A DNA stretch of 64,000 bases from Carpediemonas membranifera (taxonomy: Eukaryota; Fornicata), in contig JAHDYR010000001.1 of NCBI GenBank assembly GCA_019828565.1, positions 372,001-436,000 on the forward strand, read 5' to 3'. Every line of letters begins with the position of its first letter. Position 1 is the stretch's first letter. The position numbers and the translations under genes are program-made. Below the pieces are notes generated by a model. That model did not search any database. It was not told where the DNA came from and saw only the letters and a list, made by a program, of their open reading frames with translations. Shown in pieces: positions 38,748 to 50,257 of this stretch.

Positions 38748-40709
38748 TCACACCTCACACCAACCGACCGCCCCAACCCTCCAATGGTCGTCCCAGTATA
38801 GTGCCAGATCGCATGGCCCCAGCAGACCAAGCGAGGCAGGGAATGACCCAGAACAGCCCTGCTGGACTTCAGCCACATGATTCAAGCTGAATCCGATCAG
38901 AGGCTTCCATAGTTCAGGGTTGAGGGTAGCGAAGAGCACCCCAGATGGATCTGAGATCATCACAACGGTGTCGACAGCGACAGGGATCGGCTGAGGCATG
39001 TCTGGCCCCAGCAGCGCGGCGAATGCGTCTCGAGACTCTTCAGTCGACACGTCTGGGAAAGAAATTAGACCCCAGATCTTGAATCCCCGCTGTTTCCGGA
39101 CAATCGAGTCGAGAGCATGGATCTGGGCGATTGTCACTGAGTCACGAGTCGGTCGTGGAATCTGGTCGATCGTCAGCGGACCCCCGTTGACCGTGCAGAT
39201 CTGGGACATCGGCATTGGCGGGAGGAAACGCCGTGGGGCGACTTTCACACGACTGTAACGGGTCATGGACAGTTTCAGTGTCCGGGAGTCTGAATCAGCT
39301 CGGACCACAACATCTGACACTTTCACTGAAAAATCTCGACTAACACGCGACATGGCCTGGAGATCGTTAAAGAACTGAAGCATAACAATGCCGCTGTCAT
39401 CATCCTTCGGAAGATCAATAGATATGGCCTGACCGCCCCAATGTGCCAACGGAAGATCGTCCTTGCTTTCTCTCTTGAATGACGGCACGCCGAGACAGTC
39501 TGTCAGTTGCAACTGACAGTCAGTGAGATTCAGGCAAGATCCTACGACATCTAAATACTCTGACCCGCCCGTCTTGATAGTATTCGACCACGTTAGACGC
39601 GATACAGTCATCTCTGAGCTGCTACCGAGTTCAAATAGCGGGGGTGGTGCGGCTTGCACACCACTCAGGGCTGGGCAGAGCCGTTTGATCGCCCAATCGT
39701 CACCCATATCCCATGGAGCCAATGGGGAGACGTAATCTCTGATCGCGGTGAACTTACCGCCTCGTCTCGGGTTGGTGACGATGACCTTGTTCTTGTATGT
39801 CGACACAACCACCTCAGCCAGCCTCAGCATGTCTCCAGGAAGCCACTGCGGTGCAGTCTGGCCTGCAAAGAACCAGTTGACAGTGAAACGACAACCGCCA
39901 GAGCTTGGGTCTGCATCATAAAGGTCGACCGTCAGCATAGGATCAGATTTGGCCCGTGTCCCGTGCCGGCCGAGGGTCACGGCGCCCACTACGCCATAAA
40001 CAGTGCAGTTTGTGATCCTGTCCTTGTCTTTGAGAGCATCCTGCAGGGCTTTGAATGAGGGGGCGTGTCGGACCGTGGCGGGGCGGACCGAATTCACAGA
40101 GTGCATCTTCTTGGTCACATCACGGACATGGATCTGGATATCTACGATGACAGCAGTGTTCTCCTTGCGAAATAGGCCAAGGTCGACGTTCTTTGTCGCT
40201 GAATCGCTGCAATAGAGCTGGCCTGGAGAATTTGAGTAAGTATGAAGTTTCAGCTGTTTTGTGCAGTATTCGTTGAGTAAAATAGCCCACTCATCAAGAA
40301 TAGTAACCGATACAAAGGCGTCTGTGGCTCTGTTGATCCCTGTGCATTCAATGTACGGCTCCAGCTTCGTACCCTTGTCTACCGCGCGATATCGAAGCAG
40401 AGACATGCCTTTGATGATCAAGTTATTGTCATGGGGATTCCCTCGCTGCTGTGTAATGCCGTTTAGCAGCGTTGTGAATCTCATCTTGGACTGTCGACTC
40501 GGTGCAGTTTTGGTCCAGTCACGGTCCGCTCTTGTCGAATCATCAAGCCTCTTGTTCTCCGTGAAGCTCCCTCGAGGTTGGGAGGATTGCTTGCGGACAA
40601 CGTAAGAATAACGGCCGTGAACACGCAAAGTCTTGGTCCTCCGCCAATCCCAAGATGTCTCCCGATCGCCGCCTCGGGAGTATCCCAGCAATAGCTCTTC
40701 TCCTTTCAT
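38748..40709 (-). CDS. POT1/TEBP-like OB-fold protein (candidate telomere end-binding)
   Basis: This 653-residue protein starts at a clear ATG (40707-40709). Residues about 230-350 read like the Telo_bind OB fold of POT1: CTVYGVVGAVTLG, a charged loop, MLTVDLYDAD, then FTVNWFFAG, WLPGDMLRLAEVVVSTYKNKVIV. The same order (NVYGVV, VTIVDQ, FSGN, GDIVRFHRLKIQVYK) occurs in human POT1. POT1 caps the telomeric single strand and regulates telomerase. The remainder may hold further OB folds (QICTVNGGPLTI onward) but is not recognised. The assignment is from pattern only and needs a profile search. Confidence 0.5.
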   Translation of the reverse strand: MKGEELLLGYSRGGDRETSWDWRRTKTLRVHGRYSYVVRKQSSQPRGSFTENKRLDDSTRADRDWTKTAPSRQSKMRFTTLLNGITQQRGNPHDNNLIIKGMSLLRYRAVDKGTKLEPYIECTGINRATDAFVSVTILDEWAILLNEYCTKQLKLHTYSNSPGQLYCSDSATKNVDLGLFRKENTAVIVDIQIHVRDVTKKMHSVNSVRPATVRHAPSFKALQDALKDKDRITNCTVYGVVGAVTLGRHGTRAKSDPMLTVDLYDADPSSGGCRFTVNWFFAGQTAPQWLPGDMLRLAEVVVSTYKNKVIVTNPRRGGKFTAIRDYVSPLAPWDMGDDWAIKRLCPALSGVQAAPPPLFELGSSSEMTVSRLTWSNTIKTGGSEYLDVVGSCLNLTDCQLQLTDCLGVPSFKRESKDDLPLAHWGGQAISIDLPKDDDSGIVMLQFFNDLQAMSRVSRDFSVKVSDVVVRADSDSRTLKLSMTRYSRVKVAPRRFLPPMPMSQICTVNGGPLTIDQIPRPTRDSVTIAQIHALDSIVRKQRGFKIWGLISFPDVSTEESRDAFAALLGPDMPQPIPVAVDTVVMISDPSGVLFATLNPELWKPLIGFSLNHVAEVQQGCSGSFPASLGLLGPCDLALYWDDHWRVGAVGWCEV

Positions 40710-40829
40710 TTAGCTGTGGCAAATTACAAGTGCAGCTCGCATGGATGCGCTGCTCGATATCGCGATATTATGGTCGGGTGACATCGCCCTTCATCACGCG
40801 ACATACAAATAAAAAATGATCCTGAACAC

Positions 40830-41394
40830 TCACCGCATGCCGCTCCTAGACACTGGCCTGTCTCCGCCTCCAGGGCTCCTGGGCCGCTGTAGTGCCTTGA
40901 TCTCGTCTTCCTTAGCCTTGTTATAGTGCTGGATGGTAAGGATCAACAGCGATCGTACAGCACAAGCGTCGAAGACGACGACTACTGCCCTCTGAAGCTG
41001 GTGGGCAATGATCACGAGGATGGATGAAGTCATCGTCGTCTCCGTGATGGTGCTGTAGATGATGAGGTAGAGGTAGAAGATGCACAGGGCGCTGAAGTGG
41101 ACGAAGGCCATTATCAGAGTCATTCGGAGGTGTTTGATCCATTGTCTGTGTGAAAAGAGGGCAGAAGCAAAAGACATACTTGGGGTCTACTACGATGGTG
41201 TTATCGAAGGTGAGGTACCAAACATAGAATATCATGCTTCCAGGGATGACAACTGACGTGATAATACGCAGAAAGCCGAAGAAAATAATTGCTACAACGT
41301 GTATGTCCAAAATGACGACCGAGTAACCCTCAAGAAGCAAATCAAGCATTACGAATATGATAAATGCCGAGAATGGCAGCAAAACTTTCAGCAT
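40830..41394 (-). CDS. Small polytopic membrane protein (one 34-nt intron)
   Basis: Exon 1 (41394-41180) and exon 2 (41145-40830) give 176 residues: about four to five hydrophobic helices (LLPFSAFIIFVMLDLLL, VVAIIFFGFLRIITSVV, LIMAFVHFSALCIFYLYL, ILVIIAHQLQRAVVVV) and a basic Ser/Pro tail. The splice joins TIVVDPK to QWIKHLRM. The first in-frame ATG is used (MLKVLLPF). An upstream exon starting MQFMARKLK is possible through a 29-nt intron ending GTCAGAG. No family is recognised. It is divergent from the ABCA gene. Confidence 0.6.
41146..41179 (-). other. 34-nt intron in small membrane gene
   Basis: On the gene strand it starts GTATGTCTTTTG and ends CTTTTCACACAG. Phase 2. It is needed to join two overlapping membrane-helix frames. 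Confidence 0.8.
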
Positions 41395-41611
41395 CTCTGA
41401 CGTGAGTACCAAGAAACGCTGACCTTCAGTTTTCGTGCCATAAACTGCATGTTTTCTCTTTTCGCTGTTTGACCCTCGACTCGGCTCTGACTCTCATGCG
41501 ACTGGACTGAGGCCGCTATCGGACTGTTTTCGAACCGTATCTTTGCCCACCGCACTTTACGGCCAGCAAACGTTTCGCCTGCACAATCCACCTACCTTGC
41601 CCGCAAGTTTG

Positions 41612-44297
41612 ATGGATTCGATCGCGGACAAGTACTACCGTATGTTATACTCCTGCTTTTTACGCAGATTGGATCAATCAAGTGCGTATCTTTGCACTTA
41701 AGCAATGGCGCATCACTTACAGGGCGTGGTTCTCGTCCTGCTGCCTTATTCTCTGCCCCATCATCTTCATTGTGCTCCTTGCCGGCACTGAAGCATGGAT
41801 GAGATCAGCCATGCCTGATTACGAAGCCTCAATGGAGATCTCCACCTCAGGCGACCCGGATCCCGTTATCGGGCTCACTACCGGCATGATGGACGAGACA
41901 TGCGAATCCTGCAGCGTCGTCATGGCCATTGCGCCTGACAACGCCGACACGCAGGCCATCCGCACCCGCGTCCTCGCGAACGAAGGCCTCGACTCCTCGG
42001 ACATCGAGATGTTTGCCTCGGCTGAGGCTCTGAACGCCAACCTTCTTTCCGAGACGAACAGAGTGTTCGGTGCCGTTGTTTTCAGTGACACATCCTCGTC
42101 GTACAGCTATGCTGTCCAGTACAACCACACCGCGTACTCCTGCCAGCTGAGCATGTTCTTCCCAGTCTGTCCCGATGCCCACCGCCTCCTCGTACTCCCG
42201 TTCACACGTGCGGTTGACCGAGCCATCGCCCAAATCGTGGCCAGTGACACATCCATCACTCACGACATCGTCCTCCAGTCGTTCCCCCACCCCATGCTGT
42301 CCCAGACGACGGTGATGAGTCTGTACGCCCCCGTCTTCATCTTCCTGATGTCCACGGTCCACATGGTCATTCACACCGCCTCGTTGCTCAGCGAGAAGGA
42401 GAACCACCACCACACAAGCCTCCGCATCGTTGGCCTCCTCGACTCCGTCTACTGGACCGTTTGGGTGCTGGCCATGCTCATCACCAGCCTCCTCTCCTTC
42501 GCCGTGATGTTCATCACGTGCTTTGTGTTTGACTGGATTGGCTACCCGCTGGACCTCATCACCGGGAACAGCATAGTCCTTGTGGCCCTGCTGTTTATCC
42601 TCTACGCCATCAGCTCCATCGTCATCTCCATCCTCATCACTGCCGTGGTCGACTCCGTCAGAGTCGGTACAGTCGTGGCGTTCTTATACTTTATCGTCGG
42701 AGTCATCTTCGGGTCATTGGCTCAAAGCTACTTCTTCACTAGCAAGACGAACTCGCTCGTGCGATTCCTGCTCTCGCTGGCACCCCCAGTCGTGTTCCAG
42801 AAACTGATGGCCGACCTCGCTGTTGCAGGTGTCGAGGGCGCCGAGTCGATTTCATTCTCCAACATCGCAGACAACGCTGATTATCTCACATATCTCGACG
42901 GTCTGATCTTCATGGTCGTCGATATTCTTCTGATTCTTGTCCCCACCCTCTATCTTCAGGCCGTCGTCCCCTCCAACGGCACTGGTCTCCATTGGTCGTT
43001 GATAAGAAAGCGTCGGTCGAAGAAGGAAATTGCAGTGAAGGACCAGGTCTTCCTCCGGGAGCTGAGGCCCGAGGTCCACCAGGAACGCGAGAGGGTTGTG
43101 AACATCCTCAAGACGACGAAGCAGGCGGACAGAAAGGGCATCATCATCAAGGACCTCCGCAAGATCTTCAGGATTGGATTATTCCGTCGCAAATTTATCG
43201 CGGTTGAGGGTTCTTCCCTCGCCATCGACTCTGGAACCATCCTCTGCCTGCTCGGCCAGAACGGAGCCGGCAAGACGACGACGATCTCTATGCTCACGGG
43301 CCAGCTGCCGATGTCCTCGGGCGAGGTCTTCGTCGACGGCCACGCCATGCCCGCCGAGATGGGATTGATCCGCCACCATATCGGCCTCTGCCCCCAGTTC
43401 GACATCATGTGGCCGACGATGACGGCGAAGGAGCACATCCAACTGTTCGGCGCGCTCAAGGGTCTTTCTGGCGAGCGGCTCGACCAGGAGACGATCGACC
43501 GGCTCGAGGAGGTCAATCTGACGTCCAAGACCAACATCGCCACGAAGAAGTTCAGCGGCGGCATGAGACGGCGGCTATCTCTGGCCATCGCCTTCACCGG
43601 CTCCCCGTCTGTCGTCTTCCTCGACGAGCCGACCACTGGTCTCGACCCGGTCACCCGCAGCGCGGTGTGGGAGACGGTGCGGCGTCACAAACACGGCAAG
43701 GCGATCATCCTCACCACCCACTCCATGGAAGAAGCAGACGTCCTCGGTGACCGCATCGCTATCATGGCTGCCGGCCGAATGATGTGTGTTGGCAAGAGTC
43801 TGACGCTCAAGAACGCCTTTGATGCCGGCTACCACATCGCCCTCATTACTGAGCCCGGCCGTGGCCGCGAGGTGCTCGACCTTGTTGGCAGCGAGCACGT
43901 ACTGAGAGATATCGACCTCCGCTCCCAAACAGCTGACTCGGTAATCCTTTCCGTCCCTCGCGATGCAATCGACCGTATGCCCGATATCCTCCGCAGATTC
44001 GACCTGATGAAGTCTGCAGGCCTGCTCGCTGGATACACTGTTTCCCTCACGACCCTCGAGGACGTGTTCCTGATGACGTCCCAGTCCGTAAGCAGGGCGA
44101 GAGACGGCAGACCAGAGTTCACAGTCACCGGTGAGGGCAAGGAAGCCCCCACACAGGCTGCTTCTGACGCGGGCAGTGACGGACCCGAGGAACTGGAGCC
44201 TTTGGCCCCGGTTGACCCGGTAAGTTCTTCCGACTCAAGCGACTCAGACCCGGAGGAGGATGGAAATTTTGTCACCCCCGCTTTCCCTGAGATTTAA
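41612..44297 (+). CDS. ABCA-family half transporter (lipid type), one 28-nt intron
   Basis: The long frame begins at GTG. A 28-nt exon at 41612 (MDSIADKYY) spliced over 41640-41667 gives a proper start and 885 residues. The first TM helix (SSCCLILCPIIFIVLLAG) and an extracytoplasmic loop with paired Cys precede a six-helix block (LRIVGLLDSVYWTVWVLAM). The NBD has Walker A GQNGAGKTT, Q-loop CPQFD, signature FSGGMRRRL, Walker B VVFLDEPTTGLDP and H-loop ILTTHSMEEAD: all catalytic residues are intact. The tail is acidic and Ser-rich. It is better conserved than the ABCA gene at 26330 and lacks its beta-grasp tail. Confidence 0.92.
41640..41667 (+). other. 28-nt intron near the start of ABCA gene
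   Basis: It starts GTATGTTATAC and ends CTTTTTACGCAG. Phase 1. Exon 1 is 28 nt long and provides the ATG. Confidence 0.8.
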
Positions 44298-44370
44298 ACA
44301 GATATTTGAAGCTGTTTGGCACTTGTATGTGTGTTTAGGCGGTTTGTGGTTTTGCCAGATTAGACCAAGC

Positions 44371-45702
44371 ATGTCTGATGATGGTCCTGACGATGGAAAA
44401 CTGAATGAATCACGTACTTTGAAAGCGATACAGGAAACAATAGCTGGAGCACGTTCGCCATCGCCACTCAAAAGTGCGTTGTGGCGCCCGATGCATCCAC
44501 CGAGCGCCACCCGCTTCACTCCAAGGTCAGATGCCCTCGCTTCGATAACCCATCGGCCAAGGAAGCTCTCTAGAGTTCAAACTCCGTTGGTTTGCACGGA
44601 AGTACGGCGTTCGCCGTCACCTCCCATCGTCCATGCACCGGCGCCCCAGAGCTGCGTCTCAACTGACACAGAGCTCAACGTAGCCCTCCTGAATGCGCAC
44701 AAAGCCTACCTCGAAGAGCACAAAGCACTCGAGAATGAACACAGGGCCCTGGACGGCCGCGGGTGCCGACCGGCCCTGCATCTGGCGACCGTGACGATCC
44801 CGCCCTCGTTTATCACCAGCCGCAGCAGGTTTGGGGGGCAGCCGTACCGTGGTATTGACGGTGAGTCCCCTCCTTGCTGTCAACTCTGTGGCGATCGGAT
44901 GCTCTTCGTGCTCCAGCTCGACCTCGAGGAAGTCACACATGAGGCAACGAAGGCTGCCAAGAAGTATGGAATAGACCCAGAATTCGTGGTTGTTCCCGAG
45001 ATATTCAACCCCAATGCCACTGCCCAGCCAAAGAACCATCACCTCATGCAGCTCTTCATATGCCGCAAATTCTACACCAGGGATGAAGACACTCCAAACA
45101 GCCACGCCCACAACCCCTCCATGACTCACCTCGTCCGAGTCATCCCGAGTCCTGCCGCACCAGCCCTGAAGGTGGCCCTGCCCGAACCCGATACTCAGTA
45201 CCTGCCCGCACGGGCGGTGATGCAGCTTATGCCGTTCCCTGATCACCCAAACCTGCCTCTGCCGCATACATCAGAAGATCTGGAGAAATCTGGGTTTGAT
45301 TGGGTCGGAGCTAGATTGCGGAGATCTTATCCATATCTCCTGGAGATTAGATCAGATACTGACAGCGTCAAGGGATATGCCGGCCCTATCGACAAGATCC
45401 TCGGCTATGCAGACGGGTCACCCTCGGAGCCACTAGTTTGCCCCAAGTGCCACGGCACCGACTACTTGCCTGTGATCCAGATCTACAGCATCAACGCCCG
45501 GCTCTCGGTCAACCCGACCTTCACCCTCCTCGTCCGACAATGCCGCAGCTGCCACGCCTTTGCTGCGAGCTGGACCCCCAAGGAGTCGGCACGTGACGTC
45601 CGATTGCTGGAGAGAGCAAGAAGGCGGACTGAGCAGCGGGCGGTGGCTGCACAACGTGAGAGTCAGCCGATAGAGAGCGATGGTGTCATTGACATTGACT
45701 GA
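44371..45702 (+). CDS. DUF1963/YwqG-like protein with zinc-binding Cys pairs
   Basis: The ORF opens at 44260 inside the ABCA gene; the ATG at 44371 (MSDDGPDDGKLN) is the likely start, giving 443 residues. After a disordered head with SP sites, residues about 170-215 read SRFGGQPYRG, PPCCQLCGDRMLFVLQLDLEE. This is the hallmark of DUF1963 (YwqG): an FGG-P start, a CxxC zinc knuckle, then a QxDL strand. A second knuckle pair (LVCPKCHG, RQCRSCHAF) lies near the C-terminus. The DUF1963 function is unknown. The Cys pairs may form one zinc ribbon split by an insertion. Confidence 0.65.
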   Translation: MSDDGPDDGKLNESRTLKAIQETIAGARSPSPLKSALWRPMHPPSATRFTPRSDALASITHRPRKLSRVQTPLVCTEVRRSPSPPIVHAPAPQSCVSTDTELNVALLNAHKAYLEEHKALENEHRALDGRGCRPALHLATVTIPPSFITSRSRFGGQPYRGIDGESPPCCQLCGDRMLFVLQLDLEEVTHEATKAAKKYGIDPEFVVVPEIFNPNATAQPKNHHLMQLFICRKFYTRDEDTPNSHAHNPSMTHLVRVIPSPAAPALKVALPEPDTQYLPARAVMQLMPFPDHPNLPLPHTSEDLEKSGFDWVGARLRRSYPYLLEIRSDTDSVKGYAGPIDKILGYADGSPSEPLVCPKCHGTDYLPVIQIYSINARLSVNPTFTLLVRQCRSCHAFAASWTPKESARDVRLLERARRRTEQRAVAAQRESQPIESDGVIDID

Positions 45703-45915
45703 GTTTTTGAAGTCGCATCGACTCGTCTCAGTTGAATTTTGGAGAGGAACCTGGGAATGGAGCTTTGTCCTGCAGGAGCGCCATTTTTTAGTATAAAGCG
45801 ACTCTGCCCGTTACAGCCACACGATTTACATGTTTACATGGGCACGTATCGAGCATTTTATGGCAGGTGATCTACCGGCGGAGACCTACTCTGAGCTTCG
45901 GCGATCCTCACGGCT

Positions 45916-48900
45916 ATGTACATCAAGAAAATTGTCCTAGACAACTTCAAGAGCTATAAGGGCCGTATTGAGATCAATAACCTCGGCGAGTATGCGAATT
46001 CCGTCGTAGGGAAGAACGGATCGGGCAAGAGCAACCTATTTGAGGGTATGTAGCTCAATTTTCAGACTAATACAGCTATTCGCTTCGTTTTCGCAGCCTC
46101 CAAGGACCGTGTAACCCAGGATAACCGGCGTCACTGGATGTACAACGGAACCGATGGGGAAACGAATGCCGAACTGTTCACCTCAGTGGAGGTAGTCATC
46201 GACAACACCGGTGAGGAGGCCTTCCTCCCTGGTAAGAGAGGTGACATCTCGATCAAGCGCACTATTGGCCTCAAGAAGGATGAGTGGCGTATCGACAACA
46301 CCAACATGCTTCGCAGAGAGGCTAACACCTGGTTTGAGTCCGCCGGCCTCTCTGGCTCCACTCACTTCATTGTACAGCAAGGTGAGGTCAACCGCCTCGC
46401 CGACTTCTCAGCCGAAGACCGCCTCCATGCCGTACTGGGCATGGCCGGCACCGAGCTCTACAACGCCAAGAAGGAGGAGTCTGAGCGTCTCATCAAGGAC
46501 GCCGACAACAACAAGGAGACTGCTGAGGAACACATCAGGGACCTTGACGATCGCATGAAGAAGCTGTCGAGGGAGAAGGACGACCTCGCGCAGTTCCAGG
46601 AGGCGGACCTCAAGTACAAGCAACTGCAGTACGCCGGGCTCTCCAAGGACATCGCGCGGGTCCGGGCAAGGATCGCCGCACAGGCCAAGGAGATGAGCGA
46701 CCTGCAGAAGGAGTACACCCGGAACAGCGAGGCCCTGCGTCGCCACAACGACACGCGCAGCAACCAGGAGCAGGACCGCAAGATCTCCGAGGACGAACTC
46801 CGCGTCCTCGAGCAGGAGCGTGCAAGCATCAAAAAGAGGCTCCGCGCGACAACTGTTGAGTTCACACGGCTCGAGCTGCAGCTTCAGGCCATGCCCACGG
46901 ACCAGGCGGACAAGGAGGACCAGGTGAACCTCAAGCGGCTCCGCAAGAACCTGCAGACCGCCAAACAGGAGCTCAGCGACAAGACAGCGACCCTCGTCAC
47001 CCTTAGAGCAGAGGTCGAGCGGACCGCGTCCGCCCTGGAGGTAGCTGTAGTGCGCAGAGACGCCCTCAACGAGAAGCTTGACGCAATGGCGCGCTTCCCC
47101 AACAAACAGGCCCGGGACGATTGGGTAGACAAGGAGTGCGGCCGGGTTGAGGCCCAGGTTGACGGTAACAAGAACAGACTGACCGCCTGCGAGTCCCGCC
47201 TGCACGCCAAGACAGAGGAGCTCCAGGCCTCGAAGCAGGAGCTCGCCCGGCTGGAGGAGGAGCTGAAGACGGTCAAGAGCACGCACGCGAGATTCGCCGA
47301 GGAAGCTGCGACGTATCGCCAGAACCTCGCCGCCCTCGAGCAGGCCACCCGGGAAGGCAGGGGTGTTCTGGCCGACAAAGAGCGGGCCGTGTCACAGGCG
47401 ACGATCCAGAAGGACACCGCAGCCCGCAACCTCTCCCGTGCGATGCCCAGAGACCTGTACGAGGCGATGGTAGCCGTCGAGCGGCTCGGCATGGGTCCCA
47501 ACGAAGGAGTTTATGGCCCGATAGTGAACTTACTCAATGTCCGCCCGTCCGCGTACGCCGCTGTGGAGGCTGTGGGCGGCAACCAGCTCTTCCACATAGT
47601 GGTCGACACGGACGCCACCGCCCGCATGGTCCTAGACCGTCTGGGCGATCGACCCCTCTCCCTCAACATCATCTGTCTCAACCGGGTCCGCACCAAGAGC
47701 TACAAATACCCCAACTCCACTGAGGATTCGGTGCCGCTCGTCAACATGATCAAGGCCGATGACAAGTTCAAGCCGGTGATTAACTCAATCTTTGGGCGGG
47801 TCGTGATGGTCAAGGATCTGAAGCAGGCTGCAACGCGCACCCTGCGCGGGTTCAAGAAGCTTGATGCGGTCAACACCTGTGGCGACATGCTGAGCCGTCA
47901 TGGCGAGGTGTCCGGCGGCGGGAACTCGGCCGCTGAGGCCACTCGTTTCGCCAAGGCCAACGCGCTCAAGGCCGCCACTGCTGCTGTTGAAGCCGCTCAG
48001 GCCAAGCTGGACTCATACCACGAGGAGCTCAAGGCGACAAGGAGCAACATCAACGCCGAACATCAGCGGATCACGGTGGCGCTGGACGAGGCCGCCAAGC
48101 ACGACGGGGCAGTGCAGGAGGCGGGTCGGGAGGCCCTGCTCGCGTCCATTGCAGACACAGAGACGATCATCGCTTCGCTGGATGCCGAGCGGGTTTCACT
48201 CGATGCCACCATTGTTGGCCTGAACGAGCGCCTTTATGAGCTCAGCAAGATGCGCGCCAGTCCTTTCAAGGCCCCCACCGTCAAGGATCGCAATGATCTG
48301 AAGAACGCCGAGCACGAGGTTCGCGATCTCGAGACCCAGCGTCAGGATGCTATGGAGAAGCTCGAGGCCGTGGAGCAGCGTCTGGTTGTCATCAAGGCCC
48401 GTATCGCAGAGCAGGAGGCCGCCGTGGCCGAGGCCGCCGCCAAGAGGGCGTCAATCGTGCAGGAAACCCTGGACGACGGCGTCAGGGAGCGCTTCGATGT
48501 CGTCGAGGCCCAGCGAACCGATCTGGAGGCCCAGATGGCGTCAATCACCGAGAAGATCGCAGCTACAAACGCGTACCTCGACGGCCTCAACAGCGATCTC
48601 TTCGTGGCCGGGGCATCCGAAGACGATGAGAAGGTCGAAGCCAGACTTGTCGAAACCTCCCGTAAGCTCGAACGCATCACGGTAGAGCACCAGAGGAGCA
48701 GAGACGAGGTCTCTAGGCTCGAGGGCGACCTGGCCGGCCTCAAGGTCAGTCCAACCGACGAGTACGACGGTCTCAGCCGCAAGAAGATCATCGACGCCAC
48801 AGCCGCCGCCCGCAAGGAGCTGGACCGCTTTGCGCATGTCAACCGCCGAGCCATAGAGCAGGGCCGAGACATCCAAGGGGAGTACGATTCCCTAAAGACA

Positions 48901-49617
48901 CGACTCGAGACAAACGAGCAGGATAAGACCAAGCTGACCCGCGTCCTCGGCAAGAGCGAGGAGCAAAAGCAGAAGGCCGTCCTTGGCGTTCTCAAGAGTG
49001 TCGGTGATAACTTTGAGCGGATCTTCAAGGAGGTTTCTGGACAGGGTGATGGCGCGCTCCACGTCTACACCAAGACGACCGATATGGGTCTCGCAGCTTT
49101 CGTCCGGAAGTGCGGTGTCATTGACGATGATGATGACGTCGACACCGATACTGAGGTCGCCTCTGAGACGCAGTCACAGTTGCCTCTCACCCTCGCTGAC
49201 CTGAGCGGCCTCGAGGCGATGGTCTCCTTCTCGTCCGGCCACAACCCCAAGAGCATGGCCGAGCTGAGTGGCGGTCAGAGGGGTGTGGTCGCCCTTTGTC
49301 TCGTGTTCGCTCTCCAGTCGGCCATCCCTGCTCCGTTCTACCTCTTCGATGAGGTCGATGCAGCCCTGGATGGACGTTACCGCAAGAACGTGAGCAAGAT
49401 GATCCGCAGCCGTGCGAAGGATCGCCAGTTCTTTATTGCTTCCTTCCATGATGAGCTCCTGGACGCGTGCTCGAACTTCTACATGGTTAAGTTCCAGCAT
49501 GCGACGTCGCGGATCATGCTATGCTCGAAGAGCGATTCCAAGAGCGTCATCGAGGCCTCAAAGAGAGCTGCCGCGCCGCTGCTCAGCAGACTAGAAGACG
49601 ATGATGTTGAGATGTAA
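45916..49617 (+). CDS. SMC3: Cohesin subunit SMC3 (one 30-nt intron)
   Basis: Exon 1 (45916-46045, MYIKKIVLDNFKSYKG to the Walker A GKNGSGKSN) joins exon 2 at 46076, giving SNLFEAIRFVF, which matches SNFFYAIQFVLSD of SMC3. Total length is 1223 residues. After two coiled-coil arms with a hinge near residues 510-670, the C-terminal head has the signature LSGGQRGVVALCLVFALQ and Walker B PFYLFDEVDAALD, both close to SMC3. The KKDEWRIDN...SAGLSGSTHFIVQQGEV block is also SMC3-like. Cohesin SMC3 pairs with SMC1 to hold sister chromatids. The stop overlaps TGTAAA (49613-49618). Confidence 0.93.
46046..46075 (+). other. 30-nt intron in SMC3
   Basis: It starts GTATGTAGC and ends GACTAATACAG. Phase 1. 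A later AG at 46096 would also keep frame but would delete the conserved IRFVFA, so the 46075 acceptor is preferred. Confidence 0.9.
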
Positions 49618-50257
49618 ATAAGAATGTTTACTGGATAAATAAGTGGCTGATGGCGCCTGCTTGTAGCCTCTGATGTTGATTAGTCATGAAACGTCGCTTG
49701 TTGTTGCTCAGTCGGTCAGGCTGTGTGAGAAAAGATGTGTTGTGCTCAGCTCTCATAAGCTAACCGTGTCATCGGTCTCGTCGTCGTCTAAAGGCCATTG
49801 TAGAGTCCTCCTGCAGTCCCGAAGGATTACAACTATGGAAAAAACTACAATAAACAATAGAGAACCGGAGACCTGGCCTAATAACAGTCGTCATCTGTGC
49901 ACAATCATTACAAACACATGGTCCCAAGTTAGAAAGTCGAGAGGTGAGGTGTTCGCCGGCATTTCTATCAACGCGCACTTCTCAACTTTTCCGAGAAAAA
50001 AAACTGTAATAAAGTGCGGGGCCAAGAAAGAGGTCATTGAAGGGTTGAGACTGTAATTGTGTGCGAATGTGCGTGAGAATATACAGCGTACAAATCTGCT
50101 GCTGTGGATTTTTGTGTGAAACGGCTAGACTTTGTTTGACAACATCAGCATGGAAACGCCGTTGTAGGTGGTGACAGTCATGCCGCTGGGTTGAAATGGA
50201 CCGAATTAATCACATATTACATGCCTGCATGAAGTGAAACTCGAGTCCGCTCAACTT
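49618..50257. other. AT-richer intergenic stretch, no supported gene
   Basis: About 640 nt separate SMC3 from the left arm of the inverted repeat. An ATG ORF at 49673-50056 (127 codons) has shadow-like composition and no recognised product. A functional RNA cannot be excluded, but I see no tRNA arms or clear Sm-site. Confidence 0.35.

Noticed and set aside
46076-46096. Use of the later AG at 46096 as the SMC3 acceptor (51-nt intron)
   Set aside because: It keeps the frame but removes IRFVFA, which matches the conserved IQFVLSD of SMC3. The acceptor at 46075 has the CTAATACAG motif.
46408-47286. A long Leu-rich minus-strand ORF inside SMC3
   Set aside because: It is the antisense of the SMC3 coiled-coil arm and is explained by the GC-rich codon usage.
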